From assembly GCF_964340395.1 (NCBI RefSeq), contig NC_135559.1, positions 388,501-452,500 on the forward strand: a stretch of 64,000 nt of DNA, given 5' to 3'. Every line of letters begins with the position of its first letter. Positions within the stretch are counted from its first letter, which is position 1. Below the pieces are notes generated by a model. That model made no database searches and had not been told where the DNA came from. It saw nothing but the letters and a program-made list of their open reading frames with translations. Both the position numbers and the translations under genes were made by a program. Positions 1-11,900 of the stretch are shown in pieces. Source of the DNA: Glandiceps talaboti (Eukaryota > Hemichordata > Enteropneusta > Spengelidae).

Positions 1-398
1 AAGTGACAAAACTCTTAGGTCACTTGTGTCTTCCTGACTAATGAAGAAAAAAATTGGAAAAAAAAATATGATTGTGGAAACATAAGTTATGAAAAACTGG
101 GAAGAGTAGACGTAACTTTGAACGTTTTGACTCATATTTTATAAAATGAAAATATTGACATTTTCTGAAAGTGATTTAGGATCAAAAAGTTTTGGTCCTA
201 CATCACCAAAATAAGTGAGAAACTGTCACAGCGAGATTATGTATGCTTACTTGTAAGACAGGATTGGTGATTTTACTTCTCATTCACATACATTAAAACT
301 AAAGTGGGTGACCAGTTGTTATGGACCCAAAATATGAAAAGTATGCACTGCCAAATAAATCTGAGTTATAACTTAAAGTATTATTTGTTTCATTCCAG
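1..398 (+). other. MYO16 intron, 3' portion
   Basis: AT-rich, no coding signal seen. It ends in the acceptor tttcattccag at 387-398. Confidence 0.6.
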
Positions 399-2504
399 GT
401 GAGACTATTCGTAGAGACCGTAATGTTACACAAGCTAATGACTGCAGAGATGCCCTAGCCAAGGCTTTGTATGGGCGTTTGTTTGGTTGGATTGTCAATA
501 ACGTAAATCAAATGTTACAACCGTTAGAGAACAGTGGGCCATCACTTGCAGTAGGAGTCCTGGATATATTTGGATTTGAAAATTTCTCAAGAAACAGTTT
601 TGAACAGGTAACATGATCGTTTTATTTTGTGGAAATGTGTCAGTTTGTTTAATTATGCCTTAGACACTAAATGTTGCAGGTACACATTACATCATGTAGA
701 TTACAAGTAGGTTGAAGGGTGTAATGGACTATAAAATTCACAACTAATTTCACACTCTAGTTGGCTTTTTAGGAGAAAATTCCATCATTGACCACTTTGT
801 CTCATTTGTGTGTGTTCCTGTTTCATGCCTGAAATATTCATCTATTTGTTTGTCAGATTCTCTCCTAAGTAGGCAATTACTTGTATATGATCCATTTTTG
901 GTCATGAATATGCAAATTATTTACCTTGTATTTTGTAAGTCTGTATCAATCTAGCCAATGAGCAGTTACAGCATTATTTTAATCAGCATATATGTATCAA
1001 TTTCACTCATGAATATTCAAATATTTTGTAGATCTGTATCAACCTAGCCAATGAGCAGTTACAGCATTATTTTAATCAGCATATATTCCAGTGGGAACAA
1101 GAGGAATGTGAAAGGGAAGGTGTCAGACTGGAAAAGATTCACTATACCAGTAATAAACACATTGTGGATCTCTTTCTAACGGTTAGTGTAAATAAAGTAT
1201 TTCAATTTGAATTTGTACTTTAAAGTTATGAAAATGGCTGGCACTAATTTGAAATTGAAGTTGCTTTGCAAATATCTTTCATTATTGCTTGAATTATATT
1301 TGGTAATTATGATGACTTCTGATTGGTCAAATTATTGTTATTCCGTGTACCTGGAGTCATGTGACTACTTAGTATGACTTCTGATTGGTCAAATTATTGT
1401 TATTCCGTGTACCTGGAGTCATGTGACTACTTAGTATGACTTCTGATTGGTCAAATTATTGTTATTCCGTGTACCTGGAGTCATGTGACTACTTAGTATG
1501 GTTTCTGATTGGTTAAATTATTGTTATTCCATGTACCTGGAATCACATGACTACCGATACTCACTTGAGGTTTTGGAGAAGCATACATTTGTACATGTAC
1601 ATGTAATATCACAGATGTAGTAATAATAACAGAGCTCCATGCTGTGTTGGTGTTAGTGTGGGTACTGGGGGGTAGTTGCACTTGTGATTGCAGTGTTTAC
1701 TGCTGCACTTAAATAACTAGTACAGAGAACGTTGCAAACACTTGTGCAAACACCCCAAGTATGCCCTACCGACACTAACATGTCATGGGATTCTAGCATA
1801 GTTTTAATCTACACAGTTGAACCTTCATCAATATCAATACTACCTTTTTTAGTGAAATTTGATAAGATTTTTCACTTGTCGAAATAGCGTATAGATACAC
1901 ACTGCCTGTGAATAGTTATATAAGACATTGAATACAAACACACAATAGACATCATGTGGAGATGTTAATCTTAACATCACTTCCACCTGCTACATTATCT
2001 AAGAATGACCAGTTACCATGGCAATCACTACAGTGTCATGTTTGAAGAATGAATAATTCAGTTGCCACGGTGATCAATACAGCATCATTGAAGAATAGAT
2101 TATTTTTGTAATAATAATGAATTTGTCATTGATGTAAGATCAAAACACAGCTATAATTATTAGTCAGTATGTGTCTAGTATAGTTTAGCAAAACTCATCT
2201 CAAACACCTTTATTTTCATCATTTCCTTTATAGAGACACAGTGGTATCCTAGCAATACTGGATGAAGAAAGTCACTTTCCCCAGGCAACAGATGAGTCCT
2301 TAGCAACTAAGTTACACAGCGGGCCAGGAAGGATGGCAACCAGTGTTTATTTTGCTCCTAAAGATGGTGGTGTGTCCTTTGCTATTATGCACTATGCTGG
2401 CAAGGTATACTACAGATACTTCTGTCTATGTGTGAAGGATGATGATATCAAAATATTTTTCAGGAATTTTAGCTTCCGAAGGGGGATCTTAAAAAGATAC
2501 TAGG

Positions 2505-2591
<87 letters not shown>

Positions 2592-3419
2592 GTCTCAAGA
2601 ACACCTGACTAATTTGAAATGAAATTTGGTTTATGGATTCTATGAGCCAATGTGGAGAACTGATTAGGTTTGGTAAACGTCCTATGAATAAGAGAAATTT
2701 GCATAAACAATTTTTGGTAATTAGGCAATATCTTCAGAATGCTACATTGTAACTTCTAAATTCATAAAGTTTGGTGTGTAATTGATGATATTAAAGTCAT
2801 TTGCATAGTAATTGTCTTTTGTAATTGGTAGGTACTACAATAATCTTTACAATACATTGTGTATAATTCTGTTAGATCTCAAGTCAGTTTAATATTGAGA
2901 AACTAGACTAATGGATCATTTTTAGTTCACATCTGGCTGAGTTTTTGTTCTCATTTTCCATTAATATCAAAATAGTAATCATTGAAAGAGGTGCCATTGA
3001 TTTATGGGTTTGAACAAATACAATGTGAAAGTTTGAAATGATTATGACAAAGACGTCCATTTGTTTTCTTCAACAGGTGGTTTATAACTTAAAAGGTGTG
3101 TTAAACAAAAACAGAGATACACTACCTAACTCTATACAGTTCACAATGAAAAGTAAGTTTTTGATCTTTTACTTTTTATCTTTCACTTTTTATCTTTTAT
3201 AAGTTTTTGATCTTTCACTTTTTATCATTTATAAGGATGACAGGCTTCAAAGTGAAATACCATTGAATTTAGGTCATAAGTTATATACTTCTTAGGGTTA
3301 TTGTTTCATTTGATCTTGACCTGAAACTTGCAGGATAAAGATAACCCAGAGTTGTTGTATTTACAAGTAAACATTGCTACTCAACTTAACCTTCAGAGGA
3401 TACAGTAAGGTAAATGATC

Positions 3420-3461
<42 letters not shown>

Positions 3462-5954
3462 AACAACAACAACAACAACAACAACAATAACAACAACAAA
3501 CTTACTGTCAAAAACAGTAACATACAAAAATTATGTTCAAAATGGATATTATTGAAATTATTAAAGAAATTAAAAACAACCTTTTTACAATTTTGTCTAT
3601 AGCTAGCAGTAGTCTTTTGATCAGAGAGATGTTCCAGTCCAGGTTAACAAGAACAGGATCTTTAGCACCCAGTGCAAGACAGAGACAATCACGAAAATTA
3701 TCTAATGAGAAGGACACACAGATGTCACCTTTTGATTTCTTCAGAAAGAAAAGGATATCTCAAAATGAGACTGCAAGGGTGAGATAGCCTGTCAAATCAT
3801 TGTAACAATATTGGTTGTGTGTGTTTATAGTTGAAAAATTTGATCTGTTTATTTTGAATATTGTATGTTTTTGATGGTCTTCTTCTTCAACTAAACTTTC
3901 CAAAGGTGTGTGTGATTGATCTTCATCTGCAAAATGTGCACTAAGTGTTAGTTGATAATTGTACTATTGACAGTTTAGCACTATTTTCATGGCAGGGAAT
4001 AAATATCTTAAACTGGAGGTAATATTTATTTGTAATAAATCCATAGATTTCAATTTTCATTGAATGTTTGATTTCTACCAGGTTTACACTGTAAGGGATG
4101 ACATTTGCATCTCCTACATGTATTTACTGAATATTAAAATTCATTTATGATTTGTACAATAGAGAAAACAATGTTGAGAAATATATATGAAAAGGCATGT
4201 TGTTCCGAAAATTTGTTCTTCCAGTGTATGAATATTCATGTTTCATTCATGACTTTGTACTTGTAATAGTGAAGATTGTAAACTTTGGACTGTTTGGAAA
4301 CAGAATGTGAATATGTCATCATCACCATAGAGGGCGGTAGACATTCCTGTCAGATATCATGGATTCTGGTTATTTTGTCTGGAATCATCAATTCAGATAT
4401 TCATGACTGTTGTTATTTTGTTTCAGCCACAGAATATCAACAAACGACAAAGGCCTGTGGTTGGTACAGAGAGGAAAGGTCCTTCTACAGTTGCTTTTCA
4501 TTTCAAGGTAGAGTAGGAAAAAAGCATTCTTTTCTCAATATTTACCATTTACTTTGACCAGAGAGCTTTGTGAAAAGATTTGTTGAAAACCATAACATCA
4601 CAATACCAAAAACAAAACTTATGAAAAAGAAATAGTTCTTGTTAATAATTATTGCTGTAAAATTATAATCAATGAACTGTTATAAAGTCATCCGTAGTTG
4701 TCATCTGACATTTCACACACCTTTGTGAAAATAATTCACTTTGTTTCATTTTCAGAATTCATTGGCAGAACTGATGGATAAGATCACTAACTCCACACCT
4801 CATTTCATACGATGTATTAAGCCCAGTATTGGTAAAGTACCAAATTCATTTACACCAGAGTACGTGATTGCTCAGTTACGATACACTGGTGTATTAGAGA
4901 CAACTAAGATACGAAGGCAAGGATATCCTATGAGAATTCCATTTGTAGAGTTTCTAGAAAGGTAAGATATGAAGGCAAGGATATCCTATGAGAATTCCAT
5001 TTGTAGAGTTTCTAGAAAGGTAAGATACGAAGGCAAGGATATCCTATGAGAATTCCATTTGTAGAGTTTCTAGAATTCCATTTGTAGAGTTTCTAGAATT
5101 CCATGTGTAGAGTATCTAGAATTCCATTTGTAGAGTTTCTAGAAAGTTTAGTTAATTTTTCTCTAACAATTTGACATTTTACAAAAAGTAAAAGAATTTA
5201 TGGGAGGATGAATACATCATATTAATATTTCAGTGTCAACTTTGCAAGCATCACGTGAGGACCCCCAAATTTGGAGAAATACCTGGGTTGATATATTTTT
5301 CAATTTGTCAAATAATTTGTTAATGAATATGCTCGGTCCTCACATCATAGTAAAGTATGCTCAGTTTTACTGATAGCTGTCAAATGACATGAACAATTAT
5401 ATGTATAAATGGTATTATAATTCTGATCATGTTTGAAATAATTATTCTGTTTTCTGTGTTTCAGATATGCCTTATTGAAACTAAGTAGTGTGCCATGGAA
5501 GAGGGAAATGTCAGAGATTGATATGTGTATCAATGTACTCAAGTACTGCAAACTGAAGGAATGGCAGGTGGGTCTGTCACATCAAATGTCCTCAGTCCAA
5601 AAATAGAGTTGAAAATATCTGACATTTCAGGACTAACACTTCTAAGAGCCAAAGTAATCACACTGTTGGTATAGATATTATTCTAGTTCTATGCTAGTAC
5701 ATATACCAACCATGAAGTTATGATACTTGGCCAACTGACCGACAGACAGACCGACGGACAGACATATATGTATATGAATATCGTGAAATAGTGAACACTT
5801 TGTTCTATGACTTAATCATTCATTCATTCATTCATTCATTCATTCATTCTCCTTCAGATTGGAAGAAGTAAACTGTTCCTCAAGTACTGGCAAATAGAGA
5901 AACTAAACCAAGCTTGTTGTATTGCAGAGAAAAGGTTGAAGATCTGTCAAAAAG
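399..5954 (+). CDS. MYO16: MYO16 motor-domain exons (relay loop to converter)
   Basis: Nine exons encode the lower half of the myosin head. 399-607 carries the [13 protein letters not shown] helix and DIFGFENF switch-II/relay start. 1032-1181 has [19 protein letters not shown]. 2234-2404 has [13 protein letters not shown] and a tract ending HYAGK. 3077-3152 and 3603-3778 hold NKNRDTLP and a basic, serine-rich loop-2 region. 4427-4507 continues loop 2 (KRQRP...). 4756-4961 holds the actin-binding HFIRCIKP and the SH helix region [18 protein letters not shown]. 5465-5567 and 5858-5954 form the converter. The class hallmark CIKP is intact. The relay sequence [12 protein letters not shown] keeps the EQ..C spacing of other myosins. 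Whether the ATPase is active cannot be judged, because P-loop and switch I are upstream of the window. Confidence 0.88.
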
Positions 5955-8900
5955 GTAGGTTGGAATAAAAGAGCAGATATACTAAGAGATAGAGCAAGAA
6001 ACTTATGACTTTAAAAAAAGTTATTTTTAATCTATCAGCAGAAAGACAATTTTTGATATTTTTGCTGTACTTTGCTTTTGCAAATAGAACATTTTGATAT
6101 AATACAGTACACTAATGTATCACCATATTTCTGTATTGATTCAATGTCTATTAATCTGATGTCAATAACGGTAGAAAGTCAGAATTTACATGTGAATGTC
6201 ATACATTAGCTGTGGCACGCATTAATATTTTTCTCAAAAATTATTTCATCTATTAAAATCAGCTAAAAGAAATTTAGAGTAAAAAAGAACACATTCCCGT
6301 ATTTTCATAACAATCCTTGAACATAGATTTTCTTTCTTACATAAGCAACATTTCTTCATTTCCATAAGTAAATAAGAACCCAAGTGACTAATTGTGTGCT
6401 CTTGTTTAAAACATACAATGTAAGGAAGTACTTAATTGTTGTGTCAATATTCATTTTATTCATTGGAATTCTTTTTCACACCAGTGATCAGAGGATTCCT
6501 AAGTCGAAGGAAGTTCCATCGTCAGCTCTCTCTGACCAGACGCCAACAATCCTTTGTCAGTAAATTTCTTTCTGAGATTGAAAAGAAACAAGAACCTGTC
6601 AACAAAGAATTGGAGTATTTAAATGAACTTGACATTGCTAGGAGACTTGAGAAAGAAATTATTGATATCGCAGTTGAAGAGGAAGAAAACATCAGGTATG
6701 ACCTCAATTTGACCTTTTGTAGGAGGTCAGTCAGTTGTACATTCAGACAAAATGTGCAGTATTTAAGATTGAATAATAATTTCAGTTCTTTAGCTAATTT
6801 CGACATTCAGACAGCCATGAGTAGAAAATATCCACTTAAAAAGTAAGTTATTACATTTTGTTTGTGGTATGATAATAAGCATATGATAATTATGATGCAT
6901 ACTTCACAACAAAAAAAGGTAGAGATTTCGAAAATTAGAAACTTTTCACGGAGTAATGGTGACAGTTTCAATAGAAAGCCTAAAAGTAAACATTCATTGA
7001 AAAGTTACTTCTTTTAGTGGTCTGAGCTTATAATATGTGCAGTGGAGGTTGGTCTCCTGGTGCATTCTACTTTATTAGACCACCTCAAATAGTTTTCTCT
7101 TTGAAGAGAGTGGAAGTGTACAATATCCTATAATATACTTGGTCCAAAAAACGCTAAATATACTTTGTTTTATCGTTTCAAATTTTGTTCAAATTGCTAG
7201 TGAAAAATGACAAGAGATAAAATACATGTCAATTTAACAATTTACTATAAGATTGTTAGAAACCTATAGAATATGTAAATTCTCCAAAAATTTCCCTGAG
7301 ATTACTGTCTTAATTCATTGCCGTAATAAATGCAGATCAAATCAGAAAAGGAACACTCTGTTGTACTCAGTATATCTTTGTGTTTTGTACATTTAACAGG
7401 AGAACATCACTGATCAAGGAGAAGAGACCAGTTTCTGGGTCTGAGAGAATTTATGACGAACCACCAGATTACAGCAGCCATATTTATGCAACACAGATTC
7501 CACCATCTTCCAATGGTGGTGTGAACAATAGACAAGAACACGTTTACTCCACCAACATTCCATCGTCTTCCAAAGAAACCACCAAAGACTCCATTTATGA
7601 TACTGTGTATGATGACACAGAGGGTCAACGAACTGATTTGAAGCGTACCCAGGTTTCTATACGGGACATCAGACCACCACCAACACCAGGAGAAGCTGAA
7701 ACCTTGCTGTCCACGCTGTTACCACCTAGTCCTACCAGAACCGGGATAAACCGAGAATCCAGGTATAGGGATGTTCCACCCCCACCCCCTCCAAATATCC
7801 CTGTAGGTGCTGTTATCACTAGGCAAGGAACATTACCTGCACCCCCCTCAGATTTAAATAGAGGGAGGAGTTACAAGGAACTTCCTCCTCCACCACCACC
7901 AGATATCCCAGAGGGTGCTACCATCACAAGGCAAGGAACCTTACCAGCACCCCCCTCATCATTTGGTAGAGAAGGGAGCTACCGAGATATTCCCCCTCCT
8001 CCCCCTCCTGATCTCGTAGCTGGTGCTATCATCACAAGACAAGGGACCTTACCAGTGCCACCCTCAAATTTGAATAGAGAGGGGAGCTACAAGGATATTC
8101 CCCCACCTCCCCCACCAGACTTGGGAGGAGTTGATGTCATCTCACGACACACATTGCCGAGACCCCCACCTATGGCAGATGTTGAAGCAGGGGCATATCA
8201 GAATATCTCAGCAGCTCGTACAAAGTTTACAAGTGAACCAAAGCAACAAGAAAACAGAAACTCATTCTCACCTTCGATAGAACATTCTGTTCCTCCATCA
8301 CATTTACGGAGTAGGTTTGAAAATAAAACTGAAGAAAGTGGAGAAAAGAAACAACCATCACCACAACCTGGTGTTGCCATGGCAATGAGAGGTAAACCAG
8401 AGAGCAGCCAATCAACAACTGGTTCACTAACAAAGCCCAAACCATCACCACCTAAGAGAGACCCAAAAACCAGACTAAGTTCTGCCATGGATACAGAGAA
8501 TATTAGTTATCCTTTAAAAGCTAGACAAGTTATTAATCCTTCAGAACTACCTGAACCAGACTATGACTTTCCAAAGCCTGATTACCCTGCAAGTCCGGTT
8601 CAGCGACCTGCTGCAGCAGCAGCAGCAACAGCAGCAAAGAGAACAAGCACACATCAACCTGATAGCGATATCTATGAAAGTATTCCAGACCCCTACTACT
8701 CTACACAAATACCACCTCCCCCATCTCAACCACCACCTCCCATTCCTAACAATGTGTTTGCTCAAATCCCCGGAGCTCTTGGAAGTGCTCAACCAAGTCG
8801 TCCTCCTGCTCCCCCACCTCCCCCTCCACCTCCCCTTCCACCAGGACAACCATCAGTGCCATTACCACCAAGACAAGGACCTCCTCCTCCTCCTGGACAA

Positions 8901-11900
8901 GTGCCACCAGCACCACCAGCACCTCCCCCACCACCAGGACAAGGGCCACCACCACCACCACCACCTCCCCCACCACCTCCCCCACTACCAGGACAAGGAC
9001 CCCCACCACCGCCACCACCTCCCCCAGGACAAGGACCCCCACCCCCACCACCTCCCCCACTACCAGGACAAGGACCACCACCTCCTCCATCATCTTCATC
9101 TGCACCTGGTGATCTCTTAGCTGGATTAGGTGCTGTAAAATTAAGAAAAGCAGCCAAAACAGGTAAGGAGTTGTAATAATTCCAAATGTTATGGAGATGT
9201 ATATTTATCATTGGCAATGGCAATACTATATCTAGTACTTTCATTGTAACACAATACAGTAAATATGTATCTCTGACAGTTAAATCATTGGCACTTCTTT
9301 TTGTTCCCTATAAAAAAAAACTAAGTTGATATTGACCTGTGATTGTAATATTGTGAACAAAGCTGGAAAAAGAGAAATATTGAACACAATTACAGAAAAT
9401 GAGTACTTTACTATTTACTATAAAATCTTAAGTATTCAGTCAATTGTGTATATTTTTTGTATTTTACTTGATATCATTCAGATAATTCCAAGCCAGCAAA
9501 GACAGATGATCGTAAGAGTGCCTTGATGATGGAAATAGCAATGGGTGTCAAATTACGTAAAAGTAACGGCCCTCGGTTTGAAGAAATCCATGGACTCCAA
9601 AGTGGTATGAATTTTAGTTTACTTTAATGACATTATACTTTCACTGAATTTGCCAAGTCACCATCTTGGATGATGTATGATGGGAAATTTATCATTCCAT
9701 TGATAAACATTAGTTACCAACTGTTGTCAGCAATCTGTCACCTAGGTTACCAACTGTTGTCAGCAATCTGTCACCTAGGTTACCAACTGTTGTCAGCAAT
9801 ATGTCACCTAGGTTACCAACTGTTGTCAGCAATATGTCACCTAGGTTACCAACTGTTGTCAGCAATCTGTCACCTAGGTTACCAACCGTTGTCAGCAATC
9901 TGTCACCTAGGTTACCAACGGTTGTCAGCAATCTGTCACCTAGGTTACCAACGGTTGTCAGCAATCTGTCACCTAGGTTACCAACCGTTGTCAGCAATCT
10001 GTCACCTAGGTTACCAACTGTTGTCAGCAATCTGTCACCTAGGTTACCAACGGTTGTCAGCAATCTGTCACCTAGGTTACCAACTGTTGTCAGCAATCTG
10101 TCACCTAGGTTACCAACTGTTGTCAGCAATATGTCACCTAGGTTACCAACTGTTGTCAGCAATATGTCACCTAGGTTACCAACTGTTGTCAGCAATCTGT
10201 CACCTAGGTTACCAACTGTTGTCAGCAATATGTCACCTAGTCTTGGTTTAATACCAAAACCCTTTGAGGATGACCACTGTGTCTTTCTGGTTGGGGTACT
10301 AGGGCTCACATCAGGTCCACATGTGTGCTGGAGGATGACCACTGTGTCTTTCTGGTTGGTGTACTAGGGCTCACAACAGATCCACATGTGTGCTGGAGGA
10401 TGACCACTGTGTCTTTCTGGTTGGGGTACTAGGGCTCACATCAGGTCCACATGTGTGCTGGAGGATGACCACTGTGTCTTTCTGGTTGGGGTACTAGGGC
10501 TCACATCAGGTCCACATGTGTGCTGGAGGTGCATCATACCTGTATTTGATATAGGGTGTTTGTTCTTATTCCTTGATTATTTACCATGATTTCATTAGAT
10601 TTGTTTATTGTTGTTTATTTACACATATTTATTTTGTTTTTGTTTAGAAGCAGAGAGTACTAGTAGTGAGCTTGATACAGACACTACTAGTCTGAATAGA
10701 ACAGATGATGAGATAGAGACAGATTTTGAAAGTGTGGATAGTGTGGTAACACCACAACAAACACCCACAACAACACTGAAGAAAACTCCTCCTCCACCTC
10801 TAACAAAGAAAACCCCTCCTCCAGTTGCCGAGAAACCTAAGAAATCACCAATGGCAACCAAAGAATTTAGTCCAACATCACCAACAGAGAGTGTATTACC
10901 ATCAAGTGCTGACTTCATCCCTATCTCTGGTGACATGCCTGCTTGGAAGGTTGCCTTGTTTCAACGAAAGAACAAAGAAATAGAGGTAAGCATGACAACA
11001 ATTACATGGTAATGTCATACAAATAGTTGGGTATGTAATAGCACCACCAGTGGTATGTTGGCATGACAACAGTTTGTATAATGATATTCAAAAACACTGT
11101 TGGGTGTGTAAGGTTTTAATGATAAAACTCCCAATTGTACACCAGTAATTATGACAACGGTTACTATAGTGATAAGTAGTAAGTCATAAAAACTATGTAA
11201 ATGTAATGATGGCATGATAAGAGCTATTCAATTCGAAATATAGGAATGGTAAAATATTATCCATAAATATAAATCTAGTGGGATCTGTAAAGTTTTACTT
11301 TTAGTTTTACTTCCTGGGTCATGACCTTAACTTCTTTCCCATAATGCTCTGACTTTGTAAAACTCATGACAACAACTTTTTGACTTGAAGTCTGTAATAC
11401 TTCTATAATACCAATTTTAGTCATAAATGGTAAAATAGTTTCAATATTCCACCCATGCAAAGTTTTCATTAATTGTTAGAGCAATGGGGTATTGCACAGT
11501 TACAATATAGACATATCAACCATAAAAACTGTAAATTAAAAGTAAAAATATGTATTTCAACAGTTAATGTTATCATAACCTTGTAATTTCTCAAAAGATG
11601 AATGTGATAAGAGCATAACAAATGTAACCATGACATATTAATATTGATAATTTATTGATAATCATATTCATTCTTGTTTTTGCATAAATAATTTTAAAAA
11701 TATGAAATATGGCAAAATCTATATTTTTATTGATAAATAATTTAAACAATATATAATTTTGCACAAATATGAGAAATTTAAAGTTTTGTATTTGTACCAA
11801 TAAATATGAAAAAAGTTGTATGAATATTAACACATATCAAATATGTATCTGAATAAATGAGCACAATTGTGAATACATTAATACACAAGTTCTCTTCTTC

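Noticed and set aside
399-6695. Class III myosin assignment
   Set aside because: The motor resembles class III in places, but the neck (CQKVIRGFL), the [10 protein letters not shown] motif and the single IQ with a proline-rich tail fit class XVI better. No 3THD motifs seen.
8746-9244. Antisense Gly-rich and Val-rich open frames
   Set aside because: Mirror images of the MYO16 polyproline codons.
9713-10240. CRISPR-like direct repeat array
   Set aside because: Units are contiguous with no unique spacers, in a eukaryotic intron.
9670-10367. Long open frames on both strands with 11-residue repeats ([22 protein letters not shown])
   Set aside because: Artefact of a 33-bp minisatellite inside a MYO16 intron. 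Exon phases 9482-9604 to 10648 join without it.
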